From contig NZ_JACHLU010000010.1 of NCBI RefSeq assembly GCF_014204625.1, positions 109,502-173,501 of the forward strand: 64,000 nucleotides of DNA, in the 5' to 3' direction. Of this stretch, positions 57,963 through 64,000 are shown piece after piece (positions within the stretch are counted from its first letter, which is position 1; each line of letters begins with the position of its first letter). The stretch comes from Gillisella vitis. Its GTDB lineage: Bacteria > Pseudomonadota > Alphaproteobacteria > Rhizobiales > Rhizobiaceae. The notes under the pieces are model-generated. The model searched no databases. It saw nothing but the letters and a program-made list of their open reading frames with translations, and had not been told where the DNA came from. Position numbers and translations under genes: made by a program.

Positions 57963-59966
57963 TTGTTTTCTGGGTCATCAAACCACAAAGACATTTTTGT
58001 TTCAGCCGTGCGCCAGGCGCAGGCGCGTTTTACGCTTGAATCATCCAGGACAATTCTGATCGCCAATCTCGTCGCCGCAGCAACGGCGTGTGGGCTGATC
58101 ATTCCACTGCATGACAACATCCAGCTCTTGATGGTCTGGGTCGCCATATTGGTTGTATGTTCCGTTTTCAGGTTTTCGCTCGCATTGTTACTGGAGAAAC
58201 ACCAGTATGCCCGCAAATATCCCGGAGATGTTGTTAAACTCATGTCGGCGGCGGCCTTGCTACAGGGCCTCACCTGGGGCCTGCTGCCTGTTGCCTTCAT
58301 CAAAATGGATCTGCTTGGGCAAGATGCACCCATCATGCTGATTCTGATTGGTCTGGCAGGCACGGCCTTGTTGCGACAGTCTTTCACAAGTCAGACAGCG
58401 TTCAGCTATTCCATTCCCATCGTGCTGGCCTGCGCGTGGTGCTTCATGCAGCGGGGTGGCCTTGTTGCTCTGGTTTCAACGGTTGATCTGCTGTTGATGG
58501 CAGGTTTTCTGCTGTTTCTGATGACAAAAGCCGAGCAGAGATTCATAGAAGGCGAGCTGGCGAAACTCACCAGCGACCACGCGACCAAATCGCTTCTTCG
58601 CGCCAATGAAGATATTCGCCAAAGCAATATTCGCCTTGAAGTGCTCGCCAATTGCGACCCTGTGACCGGGCTGTTCAACCGAACATACCTCGGTGGTAAT
58701 ATTGCCGGTGCTCTGGCGGCAGCCACGGTTTCCAACCGTCAGGTTGCGCTCGTTCTTTTTGATATTGACCGCTTCAAGCGTATCAATGACACCTTCGGCC
58801 ATTGCGGTGGCGATCAGTTTCTCACCATCCTTGGGCAACGGTTGCGCGCAGAAGCCGGTGCCAATGCGATCGTCGCCCGAATCAGCGGCGACGAATTTGC
58901 CGCCCTCATCACCGCTGGCGATGTGCGACAACAAAGTGCGGCACTGTTAAAAACAATGGTCGAGTGCGATCTTGCGCCCGTCACCATCAATGGTACTGCC
59001 ATTTCGCCCGGACTGAGTGCCGGGCTTGCGTTTTTTCCAGCCAATGGAGAGGATGCCGATGAGCTTTTCAACGCCGCCAGCATGGCCCTGTCGGAAGCCA
59101 AGCTGGCCGGGCGCAAGCAATGGCGCGAATTTGATCTGCAATTCAAGCAAGCCATCAATCGGCAGCGCCAGATCGAACAGGATCTGAAAGAGGCGATTAC
59201 CAACAATGACATCACCACATGGTTTCAGCCGCAGATAAACCTTGAACTCGGAACAGTCGTGAGTTTTGAAGCTCTGGTGCGGTGGCTGCATCCTGTTTTT
59301 GGTGCCATTTCACCGCCTGAAATTATCAATGCCGCGCACGCCATGAACCTGAGCGAGACGCTGACACGACGACTCGCCAACAATGTCTGCTCAATGCTGA
59401 AAGAGCTTCCGGCCCATGGTTTTCCTGATGCTGTTGTCGCATTGAATGTCTCCCCGCGTGAATTTGCCCTCTACAATGTTGCCAAAATGCTGGATGACAT
59501 CACGGCGGAGCATGGTGTGCAACGCAACCTGCTGGAAATTGAACTGACCGAAGAATCGATTCTCGACCCGGAAACCGCCGGCGAGCAGTTGCTTCAGATG
59601 GAAATCAATGGATACAGACTGGCCGTCGATGATTTCGGCATGGGCTACTCATCTCTTGCCTATCTGATCAGTCTGAAAATTGATCGTCTGAAAATTGATC
59701 GCAGTATCATCACCGACATCAGCGAATCCGGTGCAAATCAGGCTTTGGTCACGGCCATGGTTGGGTTGGGGCGTGCCCTTCATGTCGAGATTGTCGTTGA
59801 AGGCGTTGAAACGGTTGATGACGCCAATACGCTGACCAGCATCGGCTGTGACATTGCTCAAGGTTTCTATTTTGCCCGTCCGATGCCAAGTGATGTTCTG
59901 TTCCATTGGCTTGAGCAAAACACCCGGAAAAATCTGAATAACAATCTCCAGCTTGCCTCAGCCTGA
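57963..59966 (+). CDS. Membrane-bound GGDEF-EAL protein (cyclic-di-GMP phosphodiesterase likely)
   Basis: 667 residues. Five or six membrane segments in the first 190, then a GGDEF domain (about 225-385) and an EAL domain (about 400-650). The cyclase signature is ARISGDEFAAL, SGDEF instead of GGDEF, so cyclase activity is doubtful. EAL residues are intact: FEALVRW, NVSPREFAL, ELTEESIL, AVDDFGMGYSSLAYL, KIDRSII and VEGVET, which supports hydrolysis of c-di-GMP. The start is TTG with weak ribosome site; a later GTG at residue 16 is possible. Downstream is uvrB in the same direction, 79 bases away. Confidence 0.9.
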   Translation: MFSGSSNHKDIFVSAVRQAQARFTLESSRTILIANLVAAATACGLIIPLHDNIQLLMVWVAILVVCSVFRFSLALLLEKHQYARKYPGDVVKLMSAAALLQGLTWGLLPVAFIKMDLLGQDAPIMLILIGLAGTALLRQSFTSQTAFSYSIPIVLACAWCFMQRGGLVALVSTVDLLLMAGFLLFLMTKAEQRFIEGELAKLTSDHATKSLLRANEDIRQSNIRLEVLANCDPVTGLFNRTYLGGNIAGALAAATVSNRQVALVLFDIDRFKRINDTFGHCGGDQFLTILGQRLRAEAGANAIVARISGDEFAALITAGDVRQQSAALLKTMVECDLAPVTINGTAISPGLSAGLAFFPANGEDADELFNAASMALSEAKLAGRKQWREFDLQFKQAINRQRQIEQDLKEAITNNDITTWFQPQINLELGTVVSFEALVRWLHPVFGAISPPEIINAAHAMNLSETLTRRLANNVCSMLKELPAHGFPDAVVALNVSPREFALYNVAKMLDDITAEHGVQRNLLEIELTEESILDPETAGEQLLQMEINGYRLAVDDFGMGYSSLAYLISLKIDRLKIDRSIITDISESGANQALVTAMVGLGRALHVEIVVEGVETVDDANTLTSIGCDIAQGFYFARPMPSDVLFHWLEQNTRKNLNNNLQLASA

Positions 59967-60045
59967 AATGTCTTGAGTTGCTTTTTTGTTCTGATTTTTT
60001 CATCCCGGACTTCCATTTAACGTCGAGATTATCCATATTGGCTTT

Positions 60046-62973
60046 ATGGCCAAATCATCTCGCACATCATCTGCTCCTGCCAAAGACGCCCGACCTTCGG
60101 ACGATGGTATATCGACTCCCTACAGCGGCTTTGAAGAATCGCCTCAGGCAAGCTTTGAGGGTGCGCCCATGACGGCTGCATTGACGGGCAGCGTTTCCGA
60201 TTGGGTCAGGCAGTTGGAAGCAGAGGCCGAGCTTTCCGGCGTTGAGACACAACGGGACATTGCTTCCAAGGCGGGCAAGCACCGCAAGAAAATCGAAATT
60301 GAAGCGCGCAGGCACAGCGAAAAAATAGCGCTGGAAAAAGCGACCAAGGCAAAAGCCACCGTTGCGACCAAAACAGCGCGAGGCGTGTCCATCGGTGCGT
60401 CTTCTGATCCGGCCACCCGTGCCGCCGCGGGCCTTCATGCGATTTCGGGCATGGATACCTCGCTGGAAGAGGCCGAAAACCTGGCACCCGGTGCCGTCAC
60501 GGCAACGGTCGAGGCCCTCTCCGCTCTGATTGAGAGTGGCAATCCGCTGTTCAAGGACGGCAAGATCTGGACACCGCATCGCCCTCACCGCCCGGCCAAA
60601 TCCGAGGGCGGTATTCCGATTCGCATGGCATCGGACTTTGAACCGGCTGGCGACCAGCCCACGGCCATCAAGGATCTGGTTGAAGGGCTGAATAATAACG
60701 ACCGCACGCAGGTGCTGCTCGGTGTAACCGGCTCCGGCAAAACCTTCACCATGGCCAAGGTGATTGAGGCCACCCAGCGCCCGGCTGTGATTCTGGCCCC
60801 CAACAAGACGCTGGCGGCACAGCTCTATTCGGAGTTCAAGAAATTCTTCCCCGACAATGCGGTGGAATATTTCGTGTCTTACTACGATTACTACCAGCCG
60901 GAAGCCTATGTGCCGCGCTCGGACACGTTTATTGAAAAAGACAGCTCGATCAACGAGCAGATCGACCGGATGCGTCACGCCGCCACCCGTGCCATTCTGG
61001 AACGTGACGACTGCATCATCGTTGCCTCCGTATCCTGCATCTATGGTATCGGCTCGGTCGAAACCTACACCGCCATGACGTTTGAAATGTCGGTTGGCGA
61101 CCGGATCGATCAGCGGCAATTGCTGGCCGACCTTGTGGCGCAGCAATATCGGCGCCAGGACATCAACTTCGTACGCGGCTCTTTCCGGGTACGCGGTGAT
61201 ACGATTGAACTATTCCCCGCCCACTTGGAGGATGCCGCCTGGCGGATCTCGATGTTCGGCGACGAGATCGATTCCATCACCGAGTTTGACCCGCTGACCG
61301 GCCAGAAGACCGGCGACATGCAATCGGTGAAAATCTACGCCAACTCTCACTATGTCACGCCACGCCCGGCACTGAATGGTGCCATCAAAGCCATCAAGGA
61401 GGAGCTGAAACAGCGGCTTGCCGAACTGGAAAAAGGTGGACGCCTGCTGGAAGCCCAGCGGCTGGAGCAACGCACCCGCTATGACATTGAAATGCTGGAA
61501 GCCACCGGCGTTTGCGCCGGTATTGAAAACTATTCCCGCTATCTCACCGGCCGCGCGCCGGGTGAACCACCACCAACCTTGTTTGAATATATCCCGGACA
61601 ATGCCTTGCTGTTCATCGATGAAAGCCATGTGTCTGTCAGCCAGATCGGCGGCATGTATCGCGGCGACTTTCGGCGCAAGGCGACGCTGGCCGAATATGG
61701 CTTCCGCTTGCCCTCCTGCATGGACAACCGTCCTCTGCGCTTTGAAGAGTGGGACGCAATGCGCCCGCCGACCATCGCCGTATCGGCAACGCCCGGCAAT
61801 TGGGAAATGGAGCAAGCGGGCGGCGTGTTTGCCGAACAGGTTATTCGCCCCACAGGCCTGATTGATCCGCCGGTGGAAGTGCGCGCTGCCAAAACGCAGG
61901 TTGATGATGTGCTGGGTGAGATCAAAAACACCACGCTCAACGGCTATCGTACACTGGTGACCGTGCTGACCAAGCGTATGGCAGAAGATCTGACCGAATA
62001 TCTGCATGAGCACGGCGTGCGCGTGCGCTACATGCACTCCGATATTGATACGCTGGAGCGTATTGAAATCCTGCGCGATCTTCGGCTGGGTGCGTTTGAC
62101 GTGCTGGTGGGCATCAACCTGTTGCGCGAGGGTCTTGATATTCCCGAATGCGGCTTTGTTGCCATTCTGGATGCGGACAAGGAAGGCTTCCTGCGCTCGG
62201 AAACCTCGCTTATTCAGACGATTGGCCGTGCCGCCCGTAACGTCGATGGCAAGGTTGTGCTTTACGCCGATAAAATCACCGGCTCCATGCAACGCGCCAT
62301 GGATGAAACCAGCCGCCGCCGCGAAAAACAGGTGGCCTATAATGTCGCCAATGGCATTACCCCGGAATCGGTAAAATCGAAAATTTCCGATATTCTCGAC
62401 TCGGTTTACGAGCGCGATCACGTGCGGGCCGATATTTCCGGTGCCAGCGGCAAAGGCTTTGCCTCAGGCGGGCATCTGGTGGGCAACAATCTGCAAGCCC
62501 ATCTTGCTGCTCTGGAGAAGCAGATGCGCGAGGCGGCCACCGACCTCGACTTTGAAACCGCCGCGCGTTTACGCGACGAAATCAAACGCCTCAGGGAAGT
62601 CGAACTGGCCAGCATGGGCGATCCGGGCGAAAAAGAATCCGCCCGCAACGAAGAGCGCAATGCATCACAGAATGGCAACGCAAGCGGAGGACCCTCCTAT
62701 TTTGCCAAGCCCTCGCTTGATGATATGGGACCGGGTACAGATACGGCCAAACCGCTGTTTCGCAAAAACACCCTTGATGAAATGACAGTGGGCCGCACCG
62801 AAAAGCCCCTGCCCGGCAAACTGCCTCAGAAACCAGACTCCGCCTCCCTCCGGGGCCATGACGACCCGCGCCCCATCATCCGGGCAAAATCCGGCGCTGG
62901 CTCCTATGAAGATGACAGCGAGCAGAAACGTAAGGCACGAGGCAAAGCCAAAACCGGCAAACCGGGAAAATAG
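60046..62973 (+). CDS. uvrB: Excinuclease ABC subunit UvrB with long terminal extensions
   Basis: 975 residues against about 670 in E. coli. Residues 1-190 are a charged, Ala-rich extension, partly coiled ([19 protein letters not shown]). The core starts at [14 protein letters not shown], with [13 protein letters not shown] (Walker A), the beta-hairpin [37 protein letters not shown] (motif II), and [12 protein letters not shown] (motif VI). The UVR domain ([27 protein letters not shown] is within it, residues about 820-855) is followed by a 120-residue disordered tail rich in Lys, Pro, Gly. UvrB verifies damage and loads UvrC. It ends two bases before the opposing metallophosphoesterase gene. 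Confidence 0.98.
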   Translation: MAKSSRTSSAPAKDARPSDDGISTPYSGFEESPQASFEGAPMTAALTGSVSDWVRQLEAEAELSGVETQRDIASKAGKHRKKIEIEARRHSEKIALEKATKAKATVATKTARGVSIGASSDPATRAAAGLHAISGMDTSLEEAENLAPGAVTATVEALSALIESGNPLFKDGKIWTPHRPHRPAKSEGGIPIRMASDFEPAGDQPTAIKDLVEGLNNNDRTQVLLGVTGSGKTFTMAKVIEATQRPAVILAPNKTLAAQLYSEFKKFFPDNAVEYFVSYYDYYQPEAYVPRSDTFIEKDSSINEQIDRMRHAATRAILERDDCIIVASVSCIYGIGSVETYTAMTFEMSVGDRIDQRQLLADLVAQQYRRQDINFVRGSFRVRGDTIELFPAHLEDAAWRISMFGDEIDSITEFDPLTGQKTGDMQSVKIYANSHYVTPRPALNGAIKAIKEELKQRLAELEKGGRLLEAQRLEQRTRYDIEMLEATGVCAGIENYSRYLTGRAPGEPPPTLFEYIPDNALLFIDESHVSVSQIGGMYRGDFRRKATLAEYGFRLPSCMDNRPLRFEEWDAMRPPTIAVSATPGNWEMEQAGGVFAEQVIRPTGLIDPPVEVRAAKTQVDDVLGEIKNTTLNGYRTLVTVLTKRMAEDLTEYLHEHGVRVRYMHSDIDTLERIEILRDLRLGAFDVLVGINLLREGLDIPECGFVAILDADKEGFLRSETSLIQTIGRAARNVDGKVVLYADKITGSMQRAMDETSRRREKQVAYNVANGITPESVKSKISDILDSVYERDHVRADISGASGKGFASGGHLVGNNLQAHLAALEKQMREAATDLDFETAARLRDEIKRLREVELASMGDPGEKESARNEERNASQNGNASGGPSYFAKPSLDDMGPGTDTAKPLFRKNTLDEMTVGRTEKPLPGKLPQKPDSASLRGHDDPRPIIRAKSGAGSYEDDSEQKRKARGKAKTGKPGK

Positions 62974-62975
62974 GC

Positions 62976-63731
62976 TCACATTTCGCCGATATACATCAGC
63001 ATTCTTGCGGCAATGTCTTTCTCGGACGGATAGCCGAAAGCATTGTTGATATAGGTCACGCCATCCTTCACCACCCGCCGATTGAGGTGGCTGTGGCCGT
63101 AAAAATGCATGGACGATCCCAAGGCGCGAATGCGCGCCTCCAGCCTGCTGCTGCCAAGAACCGGATAGAGAAAGTGATATTTCTCCGGCATCCTTGCTGG
63201 CATCAGATCAATGCGTGGCAGGAAATGCGAAAAGGAGATGATCGATTTATAACCAGTTGTATCGGGCATGATATTGGTCTCATCAAACAGAGCGCTAACC
63301 TCTGCATCCGAACGGCCTTCCCAATCGCAGCGACGATAATCCATCCACGCATTGCGCAACATTTGTCCCGGCGCACCAAAGGAATAATCATACCAGCCAG
63401 CAAGTGGCACAATCAGCGTGTCTCCTTTTGCGTAAGGTTCCATACCAATATCCAGCTCGGAACACAGCGCCTTCACCGCTTCCAGCTTATCAAAAGATGA
63501 CTCTGTCCCGCTGCTCCTGATCCACAGATCATGATTGCCAGGCACATACAGCACCTTGAAAAAGCGCTCGGACAGAAGGCTCATCACATGGGAGAACAGG
63601 GGAATATCATTGGCCACATCGCCAACCACAAGCAGAATATCCTGCCGGTAGTCGTCTCTGGACAATTGCTCGAACCAGAGCAGATTCTCCCTATGATCGA
63701 CATGAAAATCAGAGCCTACAAAAATGCGCAT
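62976..63731 (-). CDS. Calcineurin-like metallophosphoesterase
   Basis: 251 residues. Metal-ligand motifs in order: SDFHVDH (DxH), VVGDVANDI (GDxxND), PGNHDLWIR (GNHD), SFSHFLPR and FYGHSHLNRR (GHxH). This is the full set of a binuclear metallophosphoesterase with likely Mn2+ or Fe/Zn. No signal peptide; cytosolic. The substrate could be a phosphodiester such as a cyclic nucleotide or a nucleoside polyphosphate; it cannot be told. It converges on uvrB with a two-base gap. A repeat element lies just before its start, in the region to the window end. Confidence 0.9.
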   Translation of the reverse strand: MRIFVGSDFHVDHRENLLWFEQLSRDDYRQDILLVVGDVANDIPLFSHVMSLLSERFFKVLYVPGNHDLWIRSSGTESSFDKLEAVKALCSELDIGMEPYAKGDTLIVPLAGWYDYSFGAPGQMLRNAWMDYRRCDWEGRSDAEVSALFDETNIMPDTTGYKSIISFSHFLPRIDLMPARMPEKYHFLYPVLGSSRLEARIRALGSSMHFYGHSHLNRRVVKDGVTYINNAFGYPSEKDIAARMLMYIGEM

Positions 63732-64000
63732 ACATCACTCACGTTATTGCATGATTCTTTAAGCCGGAATCGGTTTAAAGAGAGAATTATGCAACAGATA
63801 TAAAGCGCTACAGCGCCATGCGCCATATATGGTCAGATGCGCTGTATCCTCTGCGATCATGGGTAAAATTCAACATCAACACAAGCAGATAGGCATGTAT
63901 CATCGTGTGGCGCGGCGCGACCTTTGGCACAAATTTGCACTAACTTTGTCACACGAAAACAAACATTCAGGCCACGCCGCACGCGCTTACGCCACCGCCC
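63732..64000. other. Region upstream of the metallophosphoesterase gene, to the window edge
   Basis: No gene supported. It contains a two-palindrome element (63747-63846) and, beyond it, about 150 bases of ordinary sequence, probably reaching a promoter or gene outside the window. Confidence 0.5.
63747..63846. repeat. Two-palindrome intergenic element (RIME-like) at the right end
   Basis: Palindrome A: TTGCATGATTCTTTAA with the imperfect complement TTTAAAGAGAGAATTATGCAA (63747-63794). Palindrome B: TACAGCGC (63809-63816) with GCGCTGTA (63839-63846) and a central CCATATATGG. About 100 bases in total with two palindromes, as in rhizobial RIME elements. Confidence 0.8.

Noticed and set aside
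57853..58059. A 68-codon plus-strand frame overlapping the GGDEF-EAL start
   Set aside because: Out of frame with the large gene, no family similarity; it would end inside the GGDEF-EAL coding region.
59967..60045. A LexA site before uvrB
   Set aside because: GTTCTGATTTTTTCA is close to GTTC-N7-GTTC but the second half does not match, so SOS control of uvrB is not supported here.

Overview
This window is a chromosomal housekeeping segment of an alphaproteobacterium, most probably from the Rhizobiaceae (Rhizobium/Agrobacterium-type). The reasons are: a lexA gene preceded by the alphaproteobacterial GAAC-N7-GAAC operator; the dusB(nifR3)-ntrB-ntrC-ntrY-ntrX-hfq-hflX order; a pyruvate dehydrogenase operon whose E1-beta carries a lipoyl domain; a fused IspDF; a UvrB with long terminal extensions; and several two-palindrome intergenic elements of the kind scattered through rhizobial genomes. 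I found no rRNA or tRNA gene, CRISPR array, transposase, prophage or plasmid gene.

Layout. 1-3.5 kb (minus): end of a cobalamin operon, cbiX (His-rich, Cys-rich), then a fusion of an RNase H-like DUF429-type domain to CobH, then cobL cut by the window edge. A structured leader precedes cbiX. 3.8-9.8 kb: a TSUP transporter, lexA with its SOS operator, comEC converging on and overlapping lexA, and gltA. 9.9-16.3 kb (plus): ppiD, then the translationally coupled trpD-trpC-moaC-moeA run, then a PAP2 phosphatase. 16.3-25.7 kb (minus): nitrogen regulation, dusB-ntrB-ntrC-ntrY-ntrX, then hfq and hflX. 25.9-29.2 kb: ispDF-pncC (plus), facing a COQ10/RatA START protein and two tandem P-loop kinase-like genes (minus).

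29.4-40.8 kb (minus): central carbon and lipoate block. kdsA and a VOC protein are followed by eno, ftsB, pdhA-pdhB-pdhC, an SGNH esterase, a DUF465 protein, lpdA, a GlsB-type membrane protein and lipA. Together these encode PEP formation, Kdo-8-P synthesis, the whole PDH complex and the lipoyl synthase that modifies it. 41-51 kb: a di-iron hydroxylase/desaturase, a secreted orphan protein, mfd-sdhE divergent from recG, a secreted phytase-like esterase behind a convincing PHO box, and a DUF502 membrane protein. 51.3-57.4 kb (minus): glmU-glmS (UDP-GlcNAc synthesis) and a Tat-exported DUF1501/DUF1800 pair. 58-64 kb: a membrane GGDEF-EAL protein, uvrB, and a metallophosphoesterase.

DNA repair is well represented (lexA, mfd, recG, uvrB). 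The most useful leads are the CobH fusion, the cbiX leader, the PHO box in front of the phytase-like gene with a weaker copy in front of a secreted orphan, the perfect 18-bp hairpin in the 57.4-58.0 kb gap, the family of palindromic elements, and the tandem P-loop pair. I see no clear wholly new multi-gene system; this is mainly a conserved core region.
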